This document shows positions 36,966-49,312 of a stretch of DNA of 64,000 bases, piece after piece. A model generated the notes under the pieces. It was not told the DNA's origin and did not search any database. It saw only the letters and a list, made by a program, of their open reading frames with translations. The stretch is from assembly GCA_003439945.1 (NCBI GenBank), contig QVRM01002220.1:331501-395500 (forward strand), given 5' to 3'. Source of the DNA: Dermanyssus gallinae (lineage: Eukaryota > Arthropoda > Arachnida > Mesostigmata > Dermanyssidae). Each line of letters opens with the position of its first letter. Within the stretch, counting starts at the first letter, position 1. Made by a program: the position numbers and the translations under genes.

Positions 36966-37799
36966 CTACTGTAATTGACGGCATCCACATTATTAAGAAC
37001 GGGCACTATAAAAATAAGCAATAATAAGGTACTCCAATAATAATTAAACTCCAATTAGGTACTAAGCGGGGGTCTTGAAATTAAAAGAACCACTGACTGA
37101 CCGTAATGCCGCCTGCCGCGCTGCTTCGTTAAGCCGATTTGGTTCGATAGCGGAATCCGAATTGGTGACGAAGTAATTAAAAGCAAAATAAAAAGCGGTC
37201 ACCCTTGCGGAGGAAGCTCTCAGGTTTTTAACCATTGACCCTTTCGTGTGGTAGGTTCCGGAAATGCGTGATGTACATGCGTCACTGGCAGTCTGGATGA
37301 CTAGCGTGAGACTCACAAACACACTATGCCTAGATTCCTTCCCCCTCCCCCACCTCCGCGCTCCGTATATGGCAGTACTATGAAATTACTTGATTCTGAC
37401 CCCCCAAAAGAACCTGCCAAATCAAGTATCTTCGATATATATTTTTTGTTTAAAAAAATCAGTATACTTTTGATGCATATGAAATATGAAATCTGCAAAG
37501 AAATCACGCCATTTATCATCCCCATACTGGTTCCCTGCAAGGATACTGTGACACGAATTGGCGGTGGCGAGCTGCGACCCGATGGGATCTCAATTCTCTT
37601 CTGATCACACAGTGAGTGCTAAAGCTGGGATGACACGGTTATATGTACACGGCGTCATCTTACCTGTCTTACTACCAGTTGCGTCTGGACAGGTCGCAGA
37701 ATATGCAGCGTAGAGGAAATGATGAAAATATCTCAAGTTGCTAGATATTTTCATTATCTCCTCTTAGCTAAGAAGACCACTTTCCAAAAACCTTACCTC
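36966..37799. other. No supportable gene
   Basis: Short frames at 37062-37322 (minus) and 37326-37604 (plus) have no recognisable domain. The sequence just before 37800 is probably upstream linker of the LINE relic that follows. Confidence 0.35.
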
Positions 37800-38250
37800 A
37801 TAAGAGGAAATAGCAGCCGCTATAAAACGGTTACCCAACGGCAATGTATCCCATCCAGCTGAAATGCCGGCGAAAGCTGTGAAGACTCTTCTCCAAGAGC
37901 ACCCGACAATATTTAAACTGATGGAGGACAAAATCTAGGTAGAAGGAATCAACCCTTCTATGCCCTGGCCACCGTCTGAAAACCAGGAAAGTCGGCCTTG
38001 TGGATACATTAGCAAAATTATTAGCAAATCTGAGGCTAACTGCGGAACTGAAACTAAAAGAGCACATAGGACAATCAATTCGCTTCCGTAAGAGGCAGTA
38101 TTCGGAAACGTTAATCACCCTAATTATAGAAGGCAAAAGACTTAGCGTTACAGAAAACTTTTCTTCTAAGTAGCGAGGAACGAGCACGGAGAAAGCAACA
38201 CCGGTCCGTATGAAATACAGAGGCGAAGAGACAGAGACTTAAAAAGTAGT
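37800..38250 (+). pseudogene. R1-like LINE RT relic
   Basis: The frame from 37804 reads EEIAAAIKRLPNGNVSHPAE, then AVKTLLQEHPTIFKLMEDKI and a stop. This fits the RT entry segment 'EI..AI..L...KAPGPDGIP.EA.K.......F..V.N..L..G..P' seen in R1/I-type LINEs. After frame changes, SENQESRPCGY and, in another frame, GLVDTLAKLLANL and RKRQYSETL follow. These fit 'PKPGKP...RPI.LLDT.GK..E' and the 'G.SERQYGFRKGRST' block. The order is correct and the lesions are many. Sequence beyond 38250 may still be LINE but shows no motif. Confidence 0.65.
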
Positions 38251-41215
38251 GCAAAGAATAGACCAAAACAGCAGCGAACGTACCAGAAGCCTGGGTCAGT
38301 CAGGTCATCACCGATCTAAGGAGATAGTTGAATAGAGAGCGTAGAGACTTTCTACACATGTATTATCAGGACATGACTGCTTCCAAAAATACCTGCATTA
38401 AATAGTTGCGTCTTCAGATACTAGGTGCGTCATTTGGGAGATCCGCGATGTCTATGACTTGACCCATACGTTTTCTATATCCAGCACTTAAAGGCTTGCG
38501 AAAGTATTTACCGGCAAGGATTTAGCGTCTCCGGACATAACTAGTCACCACCGTGTTCAAGGATAAGTCCAAATGGAAGCAGGACATTAGGCTAATGGAA
38601 ATATTAATGAAGAAAAAGAGTTAGAAAAACAACGAGCTAAAAGGGCAAACCGACAAAACGAGATCGGAGGATAGACAAACACCAACCTTACACGGCAACA
38701 ATCATAAACCAAAAGCAAAGAAGAACCTCCACTTTTCAGCGAGTTATGAGATAAGTACTTCCGATGGAAATGCTTATATCATATATTCATTATTCAAAAA
38801 AGAAAAAGAGTATAAAAATAAAGTGCCAGTACTTCCACAAATGTTCTAGAAAAGATTTAGTGTACTTTAATCTCTAGCCATTCTGCGGTCGGTCACAGAC
38901 GTCGACTGCACTCAGCCGCCTGAGCTCCTAGGCCCTCTAGTTACCGGAAAGGATGCTGATGAAGCAATTGATTAGTGCTGATAGATCACTTAGTTTGTTT
39001 ATCACTTTGACCGATGCTAACTGCTTAACCGATAATACAATCTCAACTAATGAGAGTTTAGTGATGTGTGTCAATAGTTATTGGTATTCTAGAGTATCGA
39101 TTTATAAATATGGCGATAAACAAAACCTCGCTAGCTAACACTATAAGTGATATTTTGCATTACAGACAAGTAAGTATCGTGAACGCTAGTGTATATGTTG
39201 AAACGGCATCCACAGGGAGAACGCGATGTTTTTTCATGGTGGTTCGAGGGAAGGCCTTATAAAAGATGGAGAGAGAGACAGAGATGACTACTCTATTTGG
39301 AAATAGCTTGCGATAGCTTGTGAATGAAAAATAGCCGTTTTTGTCGTGTGCTGCCATGTCGGTCAGTAACTAGGCTAATTAAACATTATCTAGATGTAAT
39401 GTTAATTATTGTATTTCTGGTTTATTCATATTTACCATTTGCAACGCCAAAGGCCAGTGCTTGGCCTCCCGTTGCGTTGACTAGTTTTCTGGTTGAATTC
39501 ATTTGAAAGGTTGTAGCTGTTTTCCCCTTGCCAGTCAAGCGTTTCGATTGCGAGTGTACGTTCTTTTCTTAATGTTTAGTACATTAAGAAGATCCAGTTT
39601 TTGCTTCCTTGCCAACTTTGTTGCATACCCTGCGGTCTCTTTTTATGTAGCCGGAAGCAAGACTGGATACTACAGTTACGTCCCACACCAAACATGGTTC
39701 CATTTTTCATGATATTAATATTACGACGTCGCATGCTTAGTAGTGTTTTTCAACAGACCCGTACCTTTAAAGAGTATGCAGTTTACGCAAACTGTAGTTA
39801 TCCTCCACTAAATGAAAGGCTATAGTTCCGGACCGTGATTAATAAAACACGCCATATACTTTCTTGGAGTGGTCTCAAAACTTTTGGATCAAGAGCTGTC
39901 AGTTAATAAATATATCGTCCTTCATTTTGAACGACCCCGCACAAGCGTCTGTAAAATTCATAAAATACCTCTCTGTAAAATTCATAAAATATAATAAACA
40001 ATATTTCATGAATCAACTTTAAGTACTCGAGACACACTGCCGACTTAGTTTTACGAACTAGGTGATGTTATACTAACGAGTCAGTTAGGTAGCACGGCCT
40101 ACTATCCTCAAGAACCCAATGCTCCACATAAAGCCTTTCATCGTTTTTGTCTTGCCAACTAAACATACGCATCTTCCATAACTTAGTCTGAAGATGGATC
40201 AAGAAGAACTCGTGCAAATGCAAAAGCGAATCCACTGAAAAATCGCCAACGAGGGCGGTGCGGTGAAGAGGCCGTGCTTTAAACAAAAATGTTCAGCAAA
40301 GCTACTGCTTGTCAGCAAGCGGTTATTATATTATTACGACAAACAGGCGAGTCCCTTGCCCGTACACGCAGCGTTTCCGCGATGAATTCCGACCGATATC
40401 TTCTGTGGCAAAAACTGCCCTCCTATTGCCGGTTGCTACAGCGACTCTGGTTCGTCGTGCTCCGCCAGAAAGCTATTTGTGTTTTTTCCCATTGGGCATT
40501 CCCAAGTCTCGAAAGCTATCTGTTGAGCGATGACGTTTTGCTCCAGTCTGCAATATTTAGCCAGCTTGTGGTGCACCGGTAAGCACACGGTGTGGCCAAA
40601 GTGCAAGGCACGATGACGTCGTACATGAGACAGCGGTCGTCACTTCACGGGAACTAGAATCAGGACATCCGGACGCAGGTGGCTATTTAATGACAGTCCG
40701 AACGCAAAACAGAGCGGAGCCACAAGGGTCACCCTGCCGAACACCGGGACATGACTCGATGAACTCTCCCTGCCAAATTTACTTGTTTACCAGAGGCCTG
40801 CATATCTATTGTACAAGCAAGCATTTTAGCACAATACCTCGTCCCGATCATGTCGGTTCTCCACTTTTTCAATTATATTTATTTCACTTAGACTGAGTAT
40901 AATATACAGTTCAAGATGTTTCTTCATATTACTCTATTTTCTTTACGCTTCACGGCGAGAGAAGTAGTCCAACGATTTTTTTCTGCGCTATATATATATA
41001 TATATATAAACTAATTAACGATTCATCATGTTACCTTTAGGCTCGCTTAAATGCTTTTGAAGCTTCCGGGCTCCAGCCTTCACCACAATCATAGCCTTGC
41101 TCAACTTGCAGGGTGTAGTCTGCAAGAATCTACGTGACACGCTGGTTTGTACTACTACTAGAAATTTTGTCATTAATAACGCTAACCGGGTATCGACTAG
41201 TTTGTCACCTGCCTG
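38251..41215. other. No supportable gene; one (TA)n tract
   Basis: Mixed sequence with possible further LINE decay in 38251-38700. A 24-bp direct duplication lies at about 39951-39998 and (TA)n at 40989-41008. The 97- and 74-codon plus frames around 40289-40582 overlap each other in different phases and show no domain. Confidence 0.35.
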
Positions 41216-43353
41216 TCTTGTTTGAGGCCGCCCAGCCCTGCTAAGCAGCGTCATCTACCCACGAGAGAGAGAGAGTTCGAGAGAGAGAGAGAAGGTGGGG
41301 GAGAGGGAGGGACAAGCACAAGCGTCGAAGGCGAGATGCGTCAACACGTCAATGTGCAGTCAAGCTTGCGTCAACGCGAAACGTCGACGAAGCGACATAG
41401 CGAGATATATACTCAAAATGTGTACTCTGCACACCCCCGTCTCCGGCGAAGGGAAGAGAAAGCTGCCCGGTAAATGACAGGGTGACGAGTTTAATTCCTT
41501 CCAGAGTCAACCGTTTTGGCCGCCGTACCCGTCGGTATTGTGTTGTTGTTAGTGTTGTTGTGGCTGCACTGTGACACGATGGGCAGTTACATGTCGAAGA
41601 CACGGCAATGTCTAGGGCCTAGGGCGTCCGCGTTTGTCGCTGTGCGCCGATCGCCGCGCTATTCGCAATTCGGCGATCCTACCGCACTGACGGGGGTGGG
41701 TTGCTGCCGCTGATAATACGGCTAAACTTCCACTACTCACGCTAGCCCTAGTTATGAAGCTGTCGTAAGCAAGCGTCATTGCTGTCAACTAGCAACGCGT
41801 GATACGAAAGTGGGTAAGCTTTTGCTGCTGCTGCTGCTGCTACTTCTGTTGTTGTTGATGCTGGTTCCGTTATTGTTGATGCTGGTTCGTTGTTGTTGTT
41901 GTTGTTGTTGATGTTGGTTTCGTTGTTGTTGCTGTTATTGATGATGCTGGTTACGTTGTTGTTGTTGCTGCTGCTGCTGGTCTTGGTGTTGTATCTCCAC
42001 CGTCACTGTCCTTGAGCCTTTCAGTCAATGTCGTCCTTGCTGAAGCTACTGTTGCTGCTGCCGCCGGGGGAAAGTGGGCCGTTGATCTCTAGCTGGTTCA
42101 GCTCGTCAATAACATGCGCCCGCCATCCTCCCTCAAACAACGACACAATGACGGCAAACGAAAATCCATAATCACTTTCGACAGCAGGCGACTTGACTTT
42201 CAACAGGCGACGAGGTGTCGACATCCGAGCTTTTTCGCACAAGCGTATCAAGCGTAGCCAGTTGGTTGAATGGGCGTCACCCTAGCACCAAAAGTGAGGC
42301 AGGCGGCAGAGAACAAAGTCAGCTGCGCACATACATTCATACATACATCCACTCACCCGCACCCCCGCCTGCGTACGCGACGCACGGGTGCAATCACAGA
42401 TATCTCACATCTCCGGATAGAGAAACAACCTCTATCTACTAACCAGATATGGACAAAACTAGGCTAGGCTAGCTAGACAAAATGCAAATTTAAATCATGT
42501 GTGTGTGTGAGAGAGAGCTCTGAGTGGCGGAATTTTGTTAACTGCGTAACGTCAATACAGTAAAACGTTATTCATCGAACACGTTTCAGCCACAAAACTC
42601 ATTTCAATCGGACGATCACCGCTTGGCGGGCGTGCGGGCGGTTGTAGGGGGCGCCATTAGACGTGTCGATGCGTCGATAGAAGTGTGAGGTATGATTTGG
42701 AGCAGACAAGAATCGTCACAGAGTATCATTAGAGCGCAAAACTCAAAAGACTCAAAGTTAGAACGATTGCGTTGGTTCAAGCAAGCCTGGTCCTAAGAGC
42801 TCAAGCGCGGAGCAAAATCCTCCAGTGGTGGATCTCGGCTCTGCTAGCCTAACAACCTTGAACCCAGAGCATTCTGGCAACCAAGTAGGAAGCGCCCGGA
42901 GCGCAGCAAACGTGGCCACATCAGATGAGGTTCGTCTGCATTGCAAGGACTTTTATGGACGGGGAAGCCGACAAGCACAAAACAATCGAACAAGCAGATG
43001 AGAAGGTGAACAGTGATCAAAATTTACCAAAGGCGACATCTGCCGATGCTTGTTACCTCGATAAGCACGCGAAATAGTAAATACGAGGGTGACGTGAGGG
43101 GAGGAGAGGAAAGGCGTGGCTAGCAAGAGTTCAGGAAATAATGCGCTGGAGAAGAAACAAGAGGAAACATAATGACACGAGCCGGAAAAGTAACGCCTAT
43201 AGCATCACGTAGGTTGTGAGATAGAACGACAGTGTTATTTTAAGGGCAAAACAAAGAGCGGGACATTTAGGGGAAGACGAAAAATCGAAATGGCGAACAA
43301 CGAAAAAAGGAGGTATAAAGCTCGCCCCGCTGCTGCAGGATAAAAGCGATGAG
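41216..43353. other. GC-rich, purine-rich and GTT-repeat DNA; no gene recognised
   Basis: It includes a GA tract (41262-41293), the GTT/GCT field at 41820-41990 and (TGTG)/(GAGA) stretches near 42500. Frames of up to 84 codons are present without domains. Confidence 0.35.
41820..41990. repeat. GTT/GCT repeat with a GATGCTGGTT minisatellite
   Basis: Triplet repeats (GCT, GTT) alternate with four occurrences of a GATG(C/T)TGGTT(C/T/A)CG-like unit at irregular 20-45 bp spacing. It is a compound micro/minisatellite. Confidence 0.85.
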
Positions 43354-43370
43354 ATATATATATATATATA
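43354..43370. repeat. (TA)n at left end of mariner
   Basis: A TA run directly abuts the mariner terminus; the last TA is the target-site copy. Confidence 0.9.
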
Positions 43371-44404
43371 CAGGTAGTTCAACAAGTTCTTAAATTGAGC
43401 TTTTCAGAATTCGAATTTTGGCGCGCTTTTACTATTGGAAACGGCAGCTTTTCGACTGCTAGCAGTCAAAATATTATGGTGATTGGCCGTTGCGATTTCG
43501 TTTGATCGCGAAGGTTGGAATGCGACCCAAGTGAAAACTGAGTTAGACGAGGTCTACGGTGACTCTGCGCCATGTTTTGCCACTGTTTCCAAATAGATTA
43601 TTGAGTTAAAAAGAGGTCGCAGGAGCACCGAGGATGAACTACGTTTAGGACGCCCAAAAACGCCGCATTTGCTCAACCAAGGTCAAAAAGACGCGCGTGT
43701 TTCCGCTTCACAGCGAAATTTGGCCAAGATGTCGAAAAATCCGTCGGATTTTTGGCGCAGATTTGTGACCGTCAGTAAATGCTGGGTCCATCACTACATT
43801 CCCGAGACCCAAGAAGCATCTTTCCAATAGTGTGCACCTGGTGAAGGACCTCCGAAGAAGAAGCGGACAACGGCATCGGCCGAAAAGATGATGGTTACGG
43901 TTTTTTGGGACCAACGTGGAATAATTCTGGTCGACTACCTTGAGAGCGGTAAAACGATCACGGGAGAATATTATGCAAGACTGTTGGACTGCCTGAAGCA
44001 AGAACTCATCGTAAAACGGCCCGCTTTGCAGAAGAAGGTTGTCCTGTTTCACCAGGACAATGCACCTGCACACAAGTCGCGGCAAGCATCGGCAAAACTG
44101 GCCCAACTGAGGTTCGAACTTGTTGAACAACCTTCCTATTCTCCAGACCTGGCCCCCTCTGATTATTACCTCTTCGGACATTTGAAGAATAGTCTTGGTG
44201 GAAAGCGTTTTTTTCAGCAATGAAGAGGTCAATGCCTATTTTCAGTCTAAAGACGCGGAATTCTACTCAAGAGGTATAAATGCTCTAAAATCTCGGTGGG
44301 AAAAGTGTATTGAGCTTCTCGGGGAGTATATCATATAAGAAAAAATTAAAAACAGGATTTGGAAAATTCTTGGTTTTCATTTTAAGAACTTGTTGAACTA
44401 CCTG
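43371..44404 (+). mobile_element. 1,034-bp mariner element with intact termini
   Basis: The ends CAGGTAGTTCAACAAGTTCT... and their reverse complement match for 24 bp without mismatch, and a TA duplication lies outside both ends (43369-43370 and 44405-44406). About 1 kb is slightly shorter than typical full-length mariner elements (about 1.3 kb), so internal deletions are likely. The transposase inside is broken (see 43500-44340), so this is a dead copy with ends that a related transposase might still recognise. Confidence 0.9.
43500..44340 (+). pseudogene. mariner DD34D transposase, decayed
   Basis: Pieces of a mariner transposase lie in order. A helix-turn-helix part with NATQVKTELDEVYGDSAP occurs at about 43516-43570, then RGRRSTEDELR and GRPKT (about 43612-43660), WVHHYIPETQEAS (about 43788-43825), and an uninterrupted 111-codon block 43888-44223 containing VFWDQRGIILVDYLESGKT. 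The second and third catalytic Asp appear in HQDNAPAH and SPDLAPSDYYLF, with exactly 34 residues between them: the DD34D signature of mariner. A stop near 43829, a frameshift after 44215 and a missing stretch before 43730 (including the first Asp region) inactivate it. The C-terminus is recognisable as GINALKSRWEKCIEL-like sequence near 44275-44320. Confidence 0.9.
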
Positions 44405-45915
44405 TATATATCTCGACACTGAGGGACCGGCAAAGAGTATTCGTACAGACAAATGACGAGTTAAGAACTAGAAGACGAGCGCAGGACAGGAAATAGAAAT
44501 ACACAGGTTCAGTCAAACTCGACCCGTAAGAGCAACGATCTGTTACTATTCATTGTATTTTGGCGCGCACTGATGCAGTTCCACAACAAAGCATTTATCC
44601 GTTGTCCGTTGACAGCAAGCCGCAGCAACAGCAAGTTAGATCAGTTGGACTAACTGGATGAATGTATGCTTGTATTGTTGTTCTTCACAGAGCGAACGGG
44701 GCGTGGAGAGACTTCAATGCGACTCCACGCTCCGCTGGCTTAAAACGTCAGCAGCAAAACGGTCGCTTAGCCGCGGAGTGGCCCCAAACAACAACAGAAC
44801 ATGATTGGCCACGCCCATTACGAGAGTTTCTGTTTTCGGATTTTATCCTCGAAAAGTCCACCCAAAATAGGGCTGCAAATAAACAAATAAGTGCACATTT
44901 AACTTAACATTTTGAGGACATACATCATCCTCTATTAAGCATGAGCGCTTCTGCTACCGCCGTGTTTAGTTCCGAATCCATGCAGGCAGCAAGTTGCCAC
45001 GGCAGCCTATCGGCATCGTAAACACGAATCACCAGGCGCTCCAGCAACCTCTCTTCCCAGCGCAATGATTGTTATAACTTGATCAACCCATGCTAAGTCT
45101 TGTGACCTGGCGAATATAGGACCACACTCATTGTCAAAGCAAGAAGTAATCACTGCTCCACAGCTGCCGACTAAAGTTTGCTCGAGACGTCTTAAACCTA
45201 CATTTGAATCATATCATCGTAATGTAATGTCAGTTCGGACTATGGTTATTTGTCCTGCATGTGAGTAAGCGCTGCAAAAGTGTATCTGATTGAAGATGCC
45301 TAATCTGCCACTGTCTACCGCTCGCCTGCCACACGAGGCCTATATTCCCAGAATGTTTGCGTTCCTTGAGTAGCTAGGTAGTTCCCAGCGTGTATCGGCA
45401 TGAGTATTCATTTTTTGCAGGATGACCAATCTAGAGGACCGCTTACTAGTATCACCAAGCTAACTCCACCGGCCGCGGTTTACCCGAAGAAGTAAGCTAT
45501 CTTATTTGGAGATGTATCCATAAAGCGGCTTTTTCTTACATCCGAGCAAGGATGACCGTCTGTAGTTGGAGAGCAATAGTTTAGTCTTCCAAAAAAAAAT
45601 CTTTGTGCGTGAGATTGCGGTGTATCAAGAGGTGATCACGGTACGCGAGGCAATCATTGCAGCACGGTGCACGGCAACGTTTTTGTAGTAAACCTTGAAG
45701 TACGTCTTCCGCTTTAAAACGTACAGCGAACAACGGAGGTAGGGACAGGAGCACACCAAGTAAGAGCGTAGGGTAGAAGAAACGCTACTCTTACTTGTTC
45801 TGAAAAACTTTCTCTCTGTAGAAATAAGACTCTATAGAGTGGATACAGAGAATAGGCACGGAAGGAGATGGGAAACCCAGTAGCAGCAAACAATCTGCTC
45901 CGCTCACAGCAAAGA
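44405..45915. other. No supportable gene
   Basis: It has an 81-codon plus frame at 44662-44907 without domains. The right half (about 45200-45915) could be decayed ORF1 sequence upstream of the LINE endonuclease relic, but no motif proves it. Confidence 0.35.
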
Positions 45916-46495
45916 CCCCAAGATTCTACAGATCAAACTGCGTATCTGTCAATGGAACACCGGAGAGGCAAGTCGGTCCCGGCGGTAATTCCTTTGGAAG
46001 ACTTTTAGTCATTTGGCTTTGTCATATTCACAGAGACATTTGGCACTAGGGCCATCGACATTGATGGCTTTTATAGCTCCCACTATCTAACTTAACGCCA
46101 GTCTCGTGGTCCATTTTTATCCGCGCACAGGTAAGTGCATCGTCCAACTGCATAAGATAAATTAAGAGATCTCGGTTACACGAGACACTGACTGCGTAGT
46201 ACTGGCAGATGACGGACCTCATACAAAGACTGATACGTTGGTATCATCTGCAGCATACTTCTTAACGTACTATACCACAGCGTAACGAAATTTGTCCTGA
46301 AGTATGTCGTGATTCCTAAGAGACCATCACAAGGACGCTCCTAAGCTTGGTTTGATGGAGAGTATTACTTTGCTCATAACAGGCTTACGAATGCATTGTG
46401 GCTCTCCAGATCATTGCCGACTTTTGAGGATACATACATCCTTAAATCGTCAATGCCACAGAACTTTTATGCAATATAAGTAAGTGAAACGCCTA
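45916..46495 (+). pseudogene. LINE AP-endonuclease relic
   Basis: KLRICQWNTGEASRSR (about 45935-45980) fits the start of LINE endonucleases, 'L+I.QWN..GL..R'. FVIFTETFGTRAIDIDGFYS (about 46018-46078) fits the 'D....QET......DI.GF' block, with the catalytic Glu preserved in TET. AWFDGEYYFAHNRLTNALWL (about 46345-46405) fits the post-endonuclease linker 'WFD.EC...+N.LR.ALW'. The three blocks are in order and frame changes lie between them. It is probably the 5' half of the element whose RT is seen at 47050-47300, separated by AT-rich DNA (46500-46950). Confidence 0.7.
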
Positions 46496-47049
46496 TCTTT
46501 TAGTTTTACCTTTTTTTTTATAATAATATTTGATAACCCGATAATTTAGGTTAAACTGAACAATTTTTTGAAAGCAAATATTACAAATCACTTTAAAAAT
46601 ATTAACTAATTCAATTCAAATTTTAAAAATTATATTTTATTTTGAAAATAAATTGTTTGACTTTATTATCAATTCTGTAATCATACGTTTTAATGAGCAG
46701 AATAAAAAAAAACACATTTCAATGGATTTCAATTAATATATGCTTATTGTTTTTAACGAAGTGAAATAAGCTCGTGTTATCTGCTAATAAGAAGTTCTAT
46801 CTAGCAAGCAGAGCTTTGTGCAAGTTAAAGAGCATTTCTGTCATTTCAGAGGAGCCATGTATAAGATGGCTCTAGAAAGTGAGGCGTGCGGTGGACTTAA
46901 TTATCTAAATAGAAACCGTAGCCTCTCATATCGCGCGATTATAGAAGAACAAAGCGTTTGGCCCTATTTTCCTAAGAGATGAGTATCTTCAAAAATCTGG
47001 GTAGTTATAATATGGCTTTTAGAGCTTATAATAACAAGCCTAATCACTG
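46496..47049. other. AT-rich insertion or spacer inside LINE relic
   Basis: A very AT-rich stretch (46500-46750) without motifs lies between endonuclease and RT relics of what is probably one LINE. It may be a later insertion. Confidence 0.3.
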
Positions 47050-47300
47050 AGTGGTATTTCCCCCCTGGGGCGGGGGGAAATACCAGATGGCTGGACGGAG
47101 TGCATACTGAAGATGATCTCCAAGAGGAAGAGCCACGCTTAGAGTCCGTCACCATGGCGGGCATATTAAAGAAAATCGACTTATATAAAGTCGTATCGGT
47201 CATAATAGCGAAAAGATTGATATTCTTCCTAGAAACAACTAGGACTATCCCGCAGCAAAGTTGCTATAGGGATGGCCGATAGACCACAGACAGTTCTCGC
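47050..47300 (+). pseudogene. LINE RT relic (blocks before active site)
   Basis: GEIPDGWTECILKMISKRKS (about 47074-47133) fits 'G.+P..W+.+.+..I.K+G'. In other frames, VVSVIIAKRLIFFLETTRTI (about 47190-47245) fits 'K+.E.++..RL..+L', and CYRDGR.TTD (about 47263-47290) fits 'GFR.GRST.D'. Order and spacing agree with LINE RT; frames are broken. Sequence to about 48000 may continue the element but shows no safe motif. Confidence 0.6.
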
Positions 47301-48225
47301 CAATTGCTTTGAAAGGTAGGATTGACCACGCTCCCCACGTCAATACCTAATAAGCATGATCTCAAACCGAAGGAACTACTTTAGCCTATACGTGCCTGGT
47401 GTGTTGATTGCTGCAGCCACTATTGGAACCTGCGGATTCGTTCTCAACGGAGAGCTATACAATTGTTCGATATCAAGACTAGGCCTGTTGCAATTCGTAT
47501 TAGAGCATTGTCGGTGTACCAGCTGGAACTATTAAATAATATCATAATAAAGTCTGTGCTTTTTAACAAAGAGTATTGTGCCCACCGAAAACACACAAAA
47601 ATAATAATATACCTTTTGCGCGCCACTCACTCACGGATAGATATCTTTGCCCAAAGTTTCGTGCCAGCTGCACTAACATTTTTAGGCAAAACTTCAAGCA
47701 AAACTAGCGAATTATGCTAGCGGAGTTCGCCTTGCCAAATGACTACTGGATGGGTACCCGATAACTCGCTAAACATTGCATGAGTTCCATCGTTATCTGT
47801 GGCGGAGGGGTGGATTCCATAACCCTGAACTGCATTGCCGGTGCAAACGTCGCAAGGAACTATCGAGCATCTAGGTGTATTACTCGCACAGCTGGAGCGC
47901 GACTGATACGAACAGCACCTTAATTTTCTTTGCATGATGGTGGACACAGATGTAAATCGCTCACAAAATTAGAGTACTATAAGTTGCTCTGAACGATCGG
48001 AACCCCGGAACTACTTTTATAACCTATCCTTATATATATATGGCCATATGACCTGGTCGATATTACAAAAAAGAGGTTGTCACAATGTGCAAATACTCAG
48101 TAGGTATTGAAGTAGACATAGATTGTATGGATATATATATATATGCTGCCGCTCTAAGCGCCCCTGATATAAAAGGGTGACATGTGTATTAAGGTATACA
48201 TGCCAAGCGAGCAATAAATCAATCA

Positions 48226-48228
<3 letters not shown>
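47301..48228. other. Unassigned, probably LINE-derived in part
   Basis: Plus frames (for example 47463-47720) are open for up to 85 codons without motifs. Short TA runs occur at 48029-48040 and 48132-48144. Confidence 0.3.

Positions 48229-48284
<56 letters not shown>
48229..48284. repeat. (TA)n microsatellite
   Basis: About 55 bp of alternating TA preceded by an AATC tetramer run. Confidence 0.95.
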
Positions 48285-48781
48285 CCAATCACATTTTAAA
48301 ATCATCCTCAGACTTAAACTTATATATATCCTAAAAGTGAAATAAATAAGTTGGATGTAAGGTCACCTTCCGGCTATAGATAGATGGGTCCGCGTTCGCT
48401 ACCATTTCGACATATCACGGCTGTCCGACGCTTTTCAGCGCAGAAGAACAGTATGAAGAGAAAACAGAAAAAAAAACGACGAAGAAAACAAACAGTTGAA
48501 CGACGAGGGGCGGACAGAACAAGTGATCTCGGCAGCAGCGCAACAACAACCAAATCGTGTGTCTGCTATCTTCAGCCCTCTATACCTCGCAGGAACAGAT
48601 CCAAGGAAACGCCCATGTACTCAACTGCACACACACACACACGTTAGCACGCCAATACCCCCCGCCCCAAATCACATCTAAACATAAAACAAATACAGCC
48701 TCTTTTGGAACATTTATATCCGCTAGACATATTCCGACAGATCAAACGTTTTCGCAGGTGACTCTGTTGCCCTTATTCATG

Positions 48782-48783
<2 letters not shown>
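48285..48783. other. No supportable gene
   Basis: Lys/Arg-rich and ACAC-rich short frames only; no domain. Confidence 0.35.

Positions 48784-48838
<55 letters not shown>
48784..48838. repeat. (TA)n at left edge of divergent MITE
   Basis: About 55 bp of pure TA abutting the element at 48839. Confidence 0.95.
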
Positions 48839-48841
<3 letters not shown>

Positions 48842-49294
48842 AACAAGTCGTTGCTTTTGTTGAATTAAGTACTTTTTTAATGAAATGGAGAGCAGAAATG
48901 CTTTGTTTTGGAGTGACAGTTAAATGACTATTTTTGTATACCGTTGTTGCTGATTGGGCATACAGTAGCTTTTGAAAGTTTGCAAATGCGAGAGAACGAG
49001 AAATAGTCGTATTGACGAGTCGAGATAAGATTTAGAAAAATCGAAATCCTGTCATGTCTTATGTTTTTATCTTTCATGTTTAAGTAGATTAAACATTGTA
49101 TCATGTTTATATATTAAATACACAGAAAAAGAAGAAAACGCGCGCTTCATGGGGATCATTTTGGTACAAATCGATAATACTTCGATTTGTGATATGGTTA
49201 CCGTAAGGCGCCTTCCCTTTTTATCGAGCTCCGTGTTAATAGAAAGGTCTCGTTTGCGACTGGTGTATGGTCTGTCACACCTGACCAATAACTA
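48839..49294. mobile_element. Divergent MITE related to the DD41D transposon arms
   Basis: Several blocks follow the order found in the 602-bp repeat of the transposon at 51759. One is TTTAATGAAATGG...TGCTTTGTTTTGGAGTGA near 48878-48915. Another is GCAAATGCGAGAGAACGAG near 48982-49000. A third is CATGGGGATCATTTTGGTAC near 49148-49167, which in the large element reads CATGGCGATCATTTTGGTAC. Near the right side CTGTCACACCTG (about 49272-49283) resembles the terminal CTGTCACACCCTG. It lies between (TA)n tracts (48784-48838 and 49295-49312). The ends are uncertain and nothing is encoded. Confidence 0.5.
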
Positions 49295-49312
49295 CTATAT
49301 ATATATATATAT

